A stretch of DNA of 7,261 nucleotides, taken from NCBI GenBank assembly GCA_030832695.1, contig JAURIP010000076.1, positions 1 through 7,261 on the forward strand, written 5' to 3'. Below, piece by piece: positions 1 through 6,166 of the stretch. How positions within the stretch are numbered: position 1 is the stretch's first letter; the number at the start of each line of letters is the position of its first letter. A model generated the notes under the pieces. The model was not told where the DNA came from. It ran no database searches and was given only the letters and a program-made list of their open reading frames with translations. The DNA comes from Sediminibacterium sp. Lineage in GTDB: Bacteria; Bacteroidota; Bacteroidia; Chitinophagales; Chitinophagaceae. Made by a program: the position numbers and the translations under genes.

Positions 1-30
1 AAGACTTTTTTAAAATACTATGCTCCGCTT

Positions 31-60
31 CCTTAATTAATTTTAAGGCCAATTTTTTTT
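31..60 (+). terminator. Plus-strand hairpin followed by T8, in each repeat unit
   Basis: On the plus strand CCTTAA (31-36) pairs with TTAAGG (43-48) around a 6-base loop, and a run of eight T follows at 53-60. The same arrangement recurs in unit 2 at 117-146. It could terminate a plus-strand gene lying left of the window, which would make the array a two-way terminator between convergent genes. The stem is short and the T run starts four bases after it, so support is modest. Confidence 0.25.
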
Positions 61-75
61 ATCTCTTATGATTTA

Positions 76-100
76 TTTAAAAAAGTAAGACTTTTTTAAA
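76..100. repeat. Perfect 11-bp inverted repeat across the unit 1/unit 2 junction
   Basis: The arms TTTAAAAAAGT (76-86) and ACTTTTTTAAA (90-100) are perfect reverse complements separated by three bases (AAG). The same hairpin recurs at 162-186 across the next junction. Because each unit starts and ends with these arms (4-14 and 76-86), a single unit also looks like a short element with 11-bp terminal inverted repeats. The stem has only one G:C pair, so it would be weak as RNA but could extrude or bind a protein as DNA. Confidence 0.85.
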
Positions 101-161
101 ATACTATACTCCGCTTCCTTAATTAATTTTAAGGCCAATTTTTTTTATCTCTTATGATTTA

Positions 162-186
162 TTTAAAAAAGTAAGACTTTTTTAAA
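162..186 (-). terminator. Possible weak terminator of nifU
   Basis: Read on the minus strand, this hairpin begins 22 bases after the nifU stop codon. It has an 11-bp stem, a 3-base loop and six T residues within the 3' arm, followed by AT-rich sequence. The stem is almost entirely A:T, unlike a classical intrinsic terminator, so termination here is an inference from position and shape only. No better candidate lies downstream of nifU. Confidence 0.35.
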
Positions 187-208
187 ATACTTTTCTACGC
201 TTAATTAA

Positions 209-808
209 TTACTCCGCTTCTGCCACTACTTCTTTTACTTCCGGAATCATACGCTTCATCATTCCTTCGATACCTGCTTTTAAAGTGACCATTGAACTAG
301 GGCATCCACTACATGAACCTTGTAACATTAAATTTACCACACCGTCATTATAACTTTTAAATTGTATGGCACCGCCATCCATTTCTACTGCGGGCTTAAC
401 ATAGTTCTCTAATAATTCTTTTATTCTCTTCACAATATCATCATCATCTGCGTGAACTGTATTCGTGGCTTCTTGTTTTATTTTAGCTACTTCCTCTTCA
501 TTCACTACCACACCACCGTTTTCTAAATACTCCTTTAAAAAAGTTTTAATGGTGGGTATCACGTCCTGCCAATCTTCCGTATCCGCACTTTTGGTCAATG
601 TAATAAAATTGCTCGCTATAAATACACTTTTAATAAAAGGGAAGCTAAATAATTCTTTTGCCAAAGGTGATGCAATCGCTAACCTTTCCTCGGCGATATC
701 GATACTTTTTCCTGGATATAAAAGCTTGTTTGCGACAAACTTCATCGTCTCCGGGTTGGGTGTCATTTCGGTATAAATGCTTACAATGGTATTGCCTGTA
801 GTAATCAT
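209..808 (-). CDS. NifU family Fe-S cluster carrier protein with Nfu_N domain
   Basis: This 199-residue protein has the two-domain layout of the NFU1/Nfu family. An Nfu_N scaffold domain covers roughly residues 10-95, with the family motif TEMTPNPETMKF at 13-24. An acidic linker (four consecutive Asp near 121-124) follows, then a C-terminal NifU domain at about 125-195. The CxxC motif (C166-S-G-C169) is the expected ligand pair for a bridging [4Fe-4S] cluster in a dimer. Family members take clusters from the assembly scaffold and deliver them to apo-proteins in the cytoplasm. I start at the ATG at 806-808. The frame is open to a TTG at 838, but that TTG is the last three bases of the -7 promoter box, so it should not be transcribed. 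The gene is probably monocistronic, 108 bp after uvrD, with its own promoter. Its stop codon sits at the edge of the repeat array. Confidence 0.93.
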   Translation of the reverse strand: MITTGNTIVSIYTEMTPNPETMKFVANKLLYPGKSIDIAEERLAIASPLAKELFSFPFIKSVFIASNFITLTKSADTEDWQDVIPTIKTFLKEYLENGGVVVNEEEVAKIKQEATNTVHADDDDIVKRIKELLENYVKPAVEMDGGAIQFKSYNDGVVNLMLQGSCSGCPSSMVTLKAGIEGMMKRMIPEVKEVVAEAE

Positions 809-835
809 AGTTGCGCTTTTTGGTAAAATTGAATA

Positions 836-864
836 CAAAAATAATCAAAAATGAGGGTCAACAA
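836..864 (-). promoter_or_regulatory. Bacteroidota-type promoter for nifU
   Basis: On the minus strand TATTTTTG (843 to 836) matches the Bacteroidota -7 consensus TAnnTTTG exactly. A TTG (864 to 862) lies 18 bases upstream as the -33 element; another TTG sits three bases closer. Transcription would begin near 830, giving a leader of about 20 bases before the ATG at 808. The match rests on the known consensus; the start point is inferred. Confidence 0.7.
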
Positions 865-873
865 GGCGTTTGC

Positions 874-903
874 CCAATATTGGACTATATTTTTCCGATA
901 TCG
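874..903. promoter_or_regulatory. Two short palindromes upstream of the nifU promoter
   Basis: CCAATATTGG (874-883) and CGATATCG (896-903) are perfect palindromes in the 108-bp gap between uvrD and nifU. The first ends about 10 bases upstream of the proposed -33 element, where an activator or repressor could bind. Palindromes of this length are expected several times by chance in a window this size, so a regulatory role is only a possibility. Confidence 0.2.
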
Positions 904-916
904 ACAAGGGTAAAAC

Positions 917-3253
917 CTATGGAATGATGCTCAATTTGGCATAATTCAGCATGATCTTCTTTTCACCGTTTTTATCAAAAAGGATTAATGCGATTGGGTT
1001 GTGCGCTGAGCCTTCAATTTCCTTGATGACGCCAAACCCAAATTTTTGATGTTCTATTTTCATGCCTGCTTCTAAGTCAGAAGGGTCGGCTGCGGTGAAG
1101 TTTTCCGAAGGAATATGGTTTTTATTTAATGTACTTGGCGGCGCTACCGGCATATAGCTGGGTTTGCTTGGCTTGTTGTCGGTATTTAATTTAGGCTTAG
1201 GCTCGCTCCATCCTTTGGTATTCCCTCCATGCATACGGTCATAGGCATTGCCCCAGCCAGAACTTTGGTTACGTGCGCCACCACCTGCACTTGACTTGTC
1301 AATTTTGTCCTCGGGCATCTCTTCAATAAATCGGCTTGGATCATTTTGTACCAATTGTCCAAAACGATACCTTGAATTCGCATGGCTTAACCACAAGTGT
1401 CTTTTTGCGCGGGTAACCGCTACATAAAACAATCTCCTTTCTTCTTCCAGCTCCTCCCTTGTATTTACACTCATACCACTAGGGAATAAGGTTTCTTCTA
1501 AACCCACTACAAACACACAAGCAAATTCCAAACCTTTCGCTGCGTGCACCGTCATTAATTTTACGGAATCGGCTTCATTCTTATCATTATCCGCATCCGT
1601 GATTAAAGTAATTTGTTGCAGGTAAGCGCCTAAACCTTTATCGCCTTGTTCCCCATCTTCATTGCTTGGACTTTCGGTCCACTCTTTAATAGAGTTTAAT
1701 AACTCTTGTATATTTTCATAACGCGCTAAACCTTCAGTTGATTTATCGTTAAATAATTCTTTAACAATATTGGTATGCTTTCCTACCTGAACCGCAACAT
1801 CATAAGCATTGTGCTTGGTGAGTTGATTTTGAAAATATTTTATCATCGTCACAAACTCCTCAATCGCAGTGAGCGTGCCTGCTTTAAATCCAAAAGCTTT
1901 TGCTTTTTCTAATACTTCGTAAAAAGTAATATTTTGTTCACCAGCAATGACCAAACATTTTTCCATCGTAGTTTTTCCAATACCTCTTGCAGGATAGTTA
2001 ATAATTCTTTTTAATCCCTCTTCATCCTTGGTGTTGGCAATAATTCTTAGGTAAGCAATGTAATCCTTAATTTCTTTTCTTTGATAAAAGCTAAGCCCAC
2101 CATATATTTTATATGGGATACCTGTGCGTCTAAGGCTTTCCTCGAATGACCTACTCTGCGCATTCGTACGATATAAAATGGCGAAGTCGTTATTGTAAAA
2201 ATGATTTCGTAATTTATTTTCTTGAATAGCATCCGCAACAAATTTACCTTCCTCGTTGTCGGTCATGGTTCTAACCAACTTTATTTTTTCACCCTCCTCA
2301 TTTTCAGTCCACAAGTTTTTTGGAATTTGTCCCTGGTTGTTTTTAATTACATGGTTGGCAACTTCCAATATAGAAGCACTACTGCGATAGTTTTGTTCCA
2401 ACTTCACCAATTTAACGTCATCATAATCTTTTTGAAACTGTAAAATGTTTTCAATGGTCGCACCTCTAAAACTATATATACTTTGTGCGTCATCACCCAC
2501 CACACAAATATTTTCATGAACTGCTGCTAATAGTTTTGCAATTTGATACTGCACCGGATTGGTATCCTGATACTCATCAATTAATAAATATTTAAACTTA
2601 TGTTGGTATTTGTGAAGCACTTCGGGGTAGTCGCGTAATAGTTCATGCATTTTAAATAATAGATCATCAAAATCCATTGCCCCATTTTTAAAACAACGCG
2701 CTACATAAGAAGCATAAATTTCACCAATCGCAGGACGCTTTGATCTTGCATCCTCTTGTTGAATCATGGTATTGGAATTATATTCCACTGGACCAATCAA
2801 TGCATTTTTTGCAGAAGAGATGCGGTTGTGAACTATATTGGGTTTGTAGTGCTTGTCGTCCAAGCCCATATCATTAATGACTGCTTTTAATACCGATCTA
2901 GAATCGTCTGTATCATAGATGGTAAAGCTTTGCGGGAAACCCAACTTACTTGCTTCAGAACGCAGTAATCTTGCAAATACACTGTGAAAAGTACCAATAT
3001 ATAAATTACGCGCTTCGGTATTGCCTAAGGTTTTTTCGACACGCTCCTTCATTTCCTTAGCGGCCTTGTTGGTAAAAGTAAGGGCCAATATATTAAAAGA
3101 ATCTACGCCACTATTCATTAAGTGTGCAATCCTGCTTGTTAATACTTTTGTTTTGCCGCTGCCCGCGCCAGCAATAATCATTAATGGACCATTCATATGA
3201 ATGACTGCCTCTTTTTGCTGTTCATTTAAACCTTGTAAATACGCTTGCATCAT
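917..3253 (-). CDS. uvrD: PcrA/UvrD-type superfamily 1A DNA helicase
   Basis: This 778-residue protein is an ATP-dependent 3'-5' DNA helicase of the UvrD/PcrA/Rep group, acting in excision repair and at blocked replication forks. The SF1 motifs appear in order: Q motif GLNEQQKEAV (8-17), Walker A AGAGSGKT (28-35), motif Ia LTFTNKAAKEM (58-68), Walker B DEYQD (226-230), motif III VGDDAQSIYSFRGA (252-265), motif IV QNYRSS (287-292), motif V VKLMTVHAAKGLEF (564-577) and motif VI RRLFYVAVTRAK (606-617). A polar Gly/Ser/Asn/Pro-rich linker (about 650-725) leads to a C-terminal Tudor-like domain (about 727-778), as in PcrA, where it binds RNA polymerase. Length and motifs look intact. Two adjacent ATG codons (3253 and 3250) are the likely start; homologs begin just before the GLN motif. 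An upstream in-frame GTG at 3322 lies in the preceding terminator and is rejected. Confidence 0.95.
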   Translation of the reverse strand: MMQAYLQGLNEQQKEAVIHMNGPLMIIAGAGSGKTKVLTSRIAHLMNSGVDSFNILALTFTNKAAKEMKERVEKTLGNTEARNLYIGTFHSVFARLLRSEASKLGFPQSFTIYDTDDSRSVLKAVINDMGLDDKHYKPNIVHNRISSAKNALIGPVEYNSNTMIQQEDARSKRPAIGEIYASYVARCFKNGAMDFDDLLFKMHELLRDYPEVLHKYQHKFKYLLIDEYQDTNPVQYQIAKLLAAVHENICVVGDDAQSIYSFRGATIENILQFQKDYDDVKLVKLEQNYRSSASILEVANHVIKNNQGQIPKNLWTENEEGEKIKLVRTMTDNEEGKFVADAIQENKLRNHFYNNDFAILYRTNAQSRSFEESLRRTGIPYKIYGGLSFYQRKEIKDYIAYLRIIANTKDEEGLKRIINYPARGIGKTTMEKCLVIAGEQNITFYEVLEKAKAFGFKAGTLTAIEEFVTMIKYFQNQLTKHNAYDVAVQVGKHTNIVKELFNDKSTEGLARYENIQELLNSIKEWTESPSNEDGEQGDKGLGAYLQQITLITDADNDKNEADSVKLMTVHAAKGLEFACVFVVGLEETLFPSGMSVNTREELEEERRLFYVAVTRAKRHLWLSHANSRYRFGQLVQNDPSRFIEEMPEDKIDKSSAGGGARNQSSGWGNAYDRMHGGNTKGWSEPKPKLNTDNKPSKPSYMPVAPPSTLNKNHIPSENFTAADPSDLEAGMKIEHQKFGFGVIKEIEGSAHNPIALILFDKNGEKKIMLNYAKLSIIP

Positions 3254-3254
3254 A

Positions 3255-3286
3255 CAAAGATACGACGAGTTACTACATTTATGAAA
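3255..3286 (-). promoter_or_regulatory. Promoter abutting the uvrD start (leaderless mRNA)
   Basis: On the minus strand TATCTTTG (3262 to 3255) is an exact match to the Bacteroidota -7 element TAnnTTTG and ends one base before the first ATG of uvrD. A TTTC (3286 to 3283), spaced 20 bases upstream, is a partial -33 element. The usual distance from the -7 box places transcription start at about 3250-3253, on top of the paired ATG codons. The mRNA would then have essentially no leader. Confidence 0.55.
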
Positions 3287-3309
3287 GATGGGGAAAAACA
3301 AAAACAAAT

Positions 3310-3341
3310 AAAAAACCCCCACACCGAAAAAGTGTAGGGGT
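3310..3341 (-). terminator. Rho-independent terminator of the OmpA-family gene
   Basis: On the minus strand ACCCCTACAC (3341-3332) pairs with GTGTGGGGGT (3324-3315) over ten positions, with one G:U wobble and a 7-base loop, followed at once by a T run (3315-3310). Read on the plus strand the wobble becomes a C/A mismatch and no T run follows, so it works only leftward. It lies about 60 bases past the ompA-family stop and just upstream of the uvrD promoter, separating the two transcripts. Confidence 0.88.
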
Positions 3342-3400
3342 CAAATATTGATAATAATATATAAAACAAGCTTTATACTAAAAGCCCATTCTTTATGTAA

Positions 3401-4291
3401 TTATTTTGTTTCTAATAATTTAAAGAATTGATCTAATTGAGGTAAAATTACAATTCTTGTTCTGCGGTTAGCAGCTCTGTTTTCAGCAGAATTATTTTCA
3501 GCTAAAGGAACATATTCACCTCTTCCAGCTGCAGTCATGCGCTTTGGATCAATACCATATTTTTCTTGTAATAATCTAACAATGGTTGTTGCGCGCTTAA
3601 CACTTAAATCCCAGTTGTCTTCCATCTTATTGTCTGATCCTAATAATTGCTTAGAATCGGTATGTCCTTCTACCATGAATTCAATATTCGGCTGTGCCGC
3701 TAATACTTTAGCAACCTTACCTAATACTACTGTTGCTTTGTCAGTTATTGAAAAGCTACCACTTTTAAATAATAATTTATCAGAGATGTCAACGTATACC
3801 ACTCCTTTTTCAACCTTGATATTAATATCTCCGTCACTCAAATCACCAATTGCACCTTTTAAGTTCATTACCAATGCCATGTTCATTGAATCTTTACGTG
3901 CCATAGATCCTTGTAAAGTTTGGATATAAGAATCTTTTGAACCAATATTTTCTAAAGATTTTTTAATGCTCTCTGCTTGTGCACCTGATACTACTGACAT
4001 ATCTTGTAGTTGATTTAAAACCACATTGTTGTTCTTCTTCAAAAACTCAATTTGCTTATTTAAGTCATCAATCGTTCCTTGCATTGTTTTAGAAACAAAG
4101 TTTGATTTGTCTGTTTCATTTTTTGCTTTTGCAGCTTGATCCTGAGCATCACGGTATTTACCTTGTAAATCGGCATAAGCACCATTCAATTGACCATATT
4201 TTGCTTCAGCCTCTTGTAATTTTTTAGGGCTAACGCAAGAATAAGCACCAAGACTAATAATAGCAAGCGCTAAAAAAATTTTACTTTTCAT
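3401..4291 (-). CDS. OmpA-family lipoprotein with coiled-coil stalk
   Basis: This 296-residue protein begins with a lipoprotein signal peptide: Lys near the N-terminus, a hydrophobic core FLALAIISLG, and Cys19 in a relaxed lipobox (AYSC). Residues about 23-130 are Ala/Gln/Lys/Asp-rich and predicted by eye to form a coiled coil. An OmpA C-terminal domain (about 165-285) follows, with EGHTD (208-212), LSVKRA (229-234) and NRRTRI (275-280). Asp212 and Arg233 match the pair that binds the diaminopimelate of peptidoglycan in characterised OmpA domains. There is no N-terminal beta-barrel, so the protein is best read as a lipid-anchored, periplasmic, peptidoglycan-binding tether, like Pal but with a long stalk. 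The ATG at 4291 is the natural start because the signal peptide follows directly, and the leader before it is A-rich, as is common in well-translated Bacteroidota genes. A strong terminator follows. The precise partner or role is unknown. Confidence 0.9.
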   Translation of the reverse strand: MKSKIFLALAIISLGAYSCVSPKKLQEAEAKYGQLNGAYADLQGKYRDAQDQAAKAKNETDKSNFVSKTMQGTIDDLNKQIEFLKKNNNVVLNQLQDMSVVSGAQAESIKKSLENIGSKDSYIQTLQGSMARKDSMNMALVMNLKGAIGDLSDGDINIKVEKGVVYVDISDKLLFKSGSFSITDKATVVLGKVAKVLAAQPNIEFMVEGHTDSKQLLGSDNKMEDNWDLSVKRATTIVRLLQEKYGIDPKRMTAAGRGEYVPLAENNSAENRAANRRTRIVILPQLDQFFKLLETK

Positions 4292-4339
4292 ACTCTATCT
4301 GTTTTTTATTAATTTATATAATTTAGCCAATGGCCATCA

Positions 4340-4371
4340 TAAAAATAAGCATATAGTTTAGAATCTAAAAA
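4340..4371 (-). promoter_or_regulatory. Candidate promoter for the OmpA-family gene
   Basis: The gap 4292-4395 has no exact TAnnTTTG. The best match is TATTTTTA (4347 to 4340), one base off, with a TTTTT stretch (4371 to 4367) 19 bases upstream in the -33 position. This would give a leader of roughly 40-45 bases. Such AT-rich matches arise easily by chance. Confidence 0.3.
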
Positions 4372-4375
4372 CTAT
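4353..4375. repeat. AT-rich inverted repeat between acyltransferase and OmpA-family genes
   Basis: ATAGTTT (4353-4359) and AAACTAT (4369-4375) are inverted repeats. Nested inside is the near-perfect palindrome TTTAGA-A-TCTAAA (4357-4369). It starts 20 bases past the acyltransferase stop and overlaps the proposed -33 region of the next gene. It could be a weak terminator (minus-strand T-rich sequence follows) or an operator. Neither is established. Confidence 0.3.
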
Positions 4376-4395
4376 TTTGAAATTTCTGCATTTTC

Positions 4396-4959
4396 TTAAC
4401 AATCAATATCTGCTGTAATGCTGTATTCCGGAACGAATCCTTTAAAATTCTTAAAAAAGTCGATAATTTTTCGTTTATCAGCATGTTCGTCGTCTGATAA
4501 ATAGAATGGTTCGGTAAAAACAACTGTTCTATTGAAAAAATCCATGGCGACCATGACCACCGGCACATTTGCTTTTTTGGCAATATGGTAAAATCCAGAA
4601 CGTAATTTGTACACTTTCTTTCTGGTGCCTTCAGGTGACAAAGCCAAGTGAAAGGTTTCCTTTTCATTAAATATTTTCACCACCTGGTCTACCAAATTAT
4701 TATTTTTTGAGCGATCTACTGGGTAGCAACCCAAGTAGTTTAAAATCCAACTAAAAGGAGGAATAAAAAGTTCTTTTTTGCCTAAAAATCTAAGAAAATG
4801 GAAATGCATCTTTTTTCTTACTGCCAATCCTAAAAAAAAGTCGGTACTATGGGTGTGCGGGGCAACGATATAAACTGCCTTTTTGAGTTCAAAAGGGAAT
4901 CTTCCTTTTATTTGCCATCCTTTCACTGTGAAAAACCACCAAGCAAGTAGTTGTTGCAT
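4396..4959 (-). CDS. PlsC-type lysophospholipid acyltransferase family protein
   Basis: This 187-residue protein carries the four blocks of the glycerolipid acyltransferase (PlsC/LPLAT) family. Block I is the catalytic HX4D, HTHSTD (His35, Asp40). Block II is GCYPVDRS (77-84, Arg83). Block III is SPEGTR (108-113). Block IV is VPVVMVAMD (132-140). Enzymes of this kind transfer an acyl chain to a lysophospholipid such as 1-acylglycerol-3-phosphate at the inner face of the cytoplasmic membrane. It is shorter than E. coli PlsC (about 245 residues) and has only a short hydrophobic N-terminus (LLAWWFFTV), so it is probably a compact family member rather than a truncated one, since all blocks are present. 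Substrate cannot be read from sequence: phosphatidate synthesis, ornithine-lipid or other lipid acylation are all possible. The ATG at 4959 follows a 155-bp gap after mnmH, so it may share that transcript or have a weak promoter of its own. Confidence 0.88.
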   Translation of the reverse strand: MQQLLAWWFFTVKGWQIKGRFPFELKKAVYIVAPHTHSTDFFLGLAVRKKMHFHFLRFLGKKELFIPPFSWILNYLGCYPVDRSKNNNLVDQVVKIFNEKETFHLALSPEGTRKKVYKLRSGFYHIAKKANVPVVMVAMDFFNRTVVFTEPFYLSDDEHADKRKIIDFFKNFKGFVPEYSITADIDC

Positions 4960-5114
4960 AAATTATAACTTAAAAATGATTCCAGCTCCAATCGCGCGGG
5001 CTTCAAAAAATGTTCTGATTTATTTAATGTTATGACTCCCCAATAAATAAAATGCTATAACCCAATAAAGATACTTCATCTTGGGTATTCTAAATAGGAT
5101 TAATGGCAGTTAAT
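4960..5114 (-). other. Intergenic gap with a hairpin and a doubtful 19-codon frame
   Basis: On the minus strand CCCAA (5085-5081) pairs with TTGGG (5065-5061), with an inner GAT/ATC helix and a 4-base bulge, starting 30 bases past the mnmH stop and followed by T-rich sequence. It may be a weak terminator. TATCTTTA (one base off the -7 consensus) lies within it, with a TTT 18 bases upstream. An ATG at 5079 opens a 19-codon frame (to 5020) coding for a hydrophobic peptide beginning MKYLYWVIAFYLLG. The same frame then stays open from that stop to 4963, just before the acyltransferase ATG. I do not call it a gene. Confidence 0.3.
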
Positions 5115-6164
5115 TTACCTTTTCTCCACTAAAATGGCATTGTTCAATGGATCTACCTTTTTGGCATTGAATTGCTGCACCAGTAGTTTAGGTGGCGAAG
5201 CACTAAGGGTATTTTTTTCATACCAGCGATCATAGTATTTAAGTAAAATAGCAAATGCTGCAATAATATTATTTTCATTAAAAAATTGTACCGCATTTTT
5301 AGTTTCCAATCCGCCTAATCTTTTTTGTATTCTAATTGTGGCATCAATTAATAGTTGCACTTCAAAACCGCCATAGCCTTGTACAATAAAATTTAATCTT
5401 TCTTCAAAAGGGATAATAATAAAATGACAAATACTATTACGCATTTGTAAAAAAAATGGCGTCGGGATCATCACGAGTCCAATGCGCTGGCTTTCATCTT
5501 CCACCCAAAAAGGTTGATCTGTTTTATTATTAAATAGCGCAGCAGCTAATTTATTTTCAAACATTTCCTGTGAAGGTTGTACCGCTTGTCCAATGGCACC
5601 AAAAGCAGATCCTTTGTGATTGGCTAATCCCTCCAAGTCAATGACCGTATTATTTCTTTGTTGTAATACGTGTAAAATTTCTGTTTTACCCGAACCCGTA
5701 AATCCACCCAATACTTTAATGGGATACCCTTTAATAAATTGATTTAAAACCCAATTTCGATAGGCTTTATAACCACCTGTTAGTTGGTAAACTTTATAAC
5801 CATATAGGTCTAATAACCAAGCTACGGCTGCACTTCGCATGCCTCCCCGCCAACAATGTACGAGTATGGTTGGTTTTGTTGTATTGGGTCCTTGCTGTTT
5901 TTCACGTACCCATTTTTCCACTGTTTCAATCATGGGAAGTAGCTTGGTTCCAAAAAGCGGTAAGCCAACTTTTATGGCCTCCTCCCTGCTTTGTTTTTTA
6001 TAAGTAGTGCCAATAATTGCGCGTTCTTCATTGGTAAATAAAGGAAGATTTAAAGCCGATACAATATGTGCATGTTCAAATTCACCTGGGCTTCGGACAT
6101 CAATGATGAGAAAATTAGGCGCTTGAATTATAAAGTCATCAATATCTATTTTTTGTACCGCCAT
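5115..6164 (-). CDS. mnmH: tRNA 2-selenouridine synthase MnmH (SelU/YbbB)
   Basis: This 349-residue protein (E. coli enzyme about 364) pairs an N-terminal rhodanese domain (about 5-140) with a C-terminal P-loop domain. The rhodanese part has DVRSPGEFEHAHI (22-34) and the active loop HCWRGGMRS (103-111) with catalytic Cys104. The P-loop is GGFTGSGKT (153-161), followed by the family segments DLEGLANHKGSAFG (176-189), FEN (202-204) and WVEDESQRIG (220-229). MnmH converts 2-thiouridine at the wobble position (U34) of tRNAs for Lys, Glu and Gln to 2-selenouridine through an S-geranyl intermediate, using selenophosphate made by SelD. No selD is in the window. The start ATG at 6164 is two bases after the glycosyltransferase stop, so the two genes are co-transcribed and probably translationally coupled. 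Confidence 0.95.
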   Translation of the reverse strand: MAVQKIDIDDFIIQAPNFLIIDVRSPGEFEHAHIVSALNLPLFTNEERAIIGTTYKKQSREEAIKVGLPLFGTKLLPMIETVEKWVREKQQGPNTTKPTILVHCWRGGMRSAAVAWLLDLYGYKVYQLTGGYKAYRNWVLNQFIKGYPIKVLGGFTGSGKTEILHVLQQRNNTVIDLEGLANHKGSAFGAIGQAVQPSQEMFENKLAAALFNNKTDQPFWVEDESQRIGLVMIPTPFFLQMRNSICHFIIIPFEERLNFIVQGYGGFEVQLLIDATIRIQKRLGGLETKNAVQFFNENNIIAAFAILLKYYDRWYEKNTLSASPPKLLVQQFNAKKVDPLNNAILVEKR

Positions 6165-6166
6165 AA

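Larger units (their letters stand above)
1..210. repeat. 86-bp tandem repeat array, two full units plus a degraded third
   Basis: Unit 1 is 1-86 and unit 2 is 87-172. They are identical except at one position (G22 versus A108). A third copy starts at 173: its first 19 bases (173-191) are exact. It then continues to about 210 with a few substitutions and a gap of about 4 bases relative to the unit, and stops at the nifU stop codon. The unit is very AT-rich, is not a multiple of three, and has no usable reading frame, so it is non-coding. The window begins exactly where a unit begins, so more copies may lie to the left. The near identity of the two units suggests recent duplication or ongoing homogenisation. 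I do not recognise the repeat family. Confidence 0.95.

Noticed and set aside
1..210. CRISPR array
   Set aside because: The 86-bp units are contiguous and nearly identical along their whole length, with no unique spacers and no cas genes nearby.
465..776. Plus-strand 103-codon frame
   Set aside because: It lies wholly antisense to nifU, whose protein has clear Nfu_N and NifU domains; the antisense product resembles nothing.
645..848. Minus-strand 67-codon frame
   Set aside because: It overlaps nifU in another frame and crosses its promoter; low-complexity product with no family features.
1186..1383. Minus-strand 65-codon frame
   Set aside because: Out-of-frame shadow within the uvrD 3' region.
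2047..2443. Two frames (64 codons minus, 73 codons plus)
   Set aside because: Both are inside the conserved helicase core of uvrD and have no independent support.
3342..3400. Second terminator or small RNA after the OmpA-family gene
   Set aside because: Only a 5-bp AT-rich stem is visible; the strong hairpin at 3310-3341 explains termination.
3537..3929. Plus-strand 130-codon frame
   Set aside because: Antisense to the OmpA domain, which has all its conserved motifs on the minus strand.
4365..4667. Minus-strand 100-codon frame
   Set aside because: Shadow frame of the acyltransferase, whose own frame carries blocks III and IV there.
5115..6164. Selenocysteine or other recoding in mnmH
   Set aside because: The frame is uninterrupted and the rhodanese active-site residue is an ordinary Cys104.
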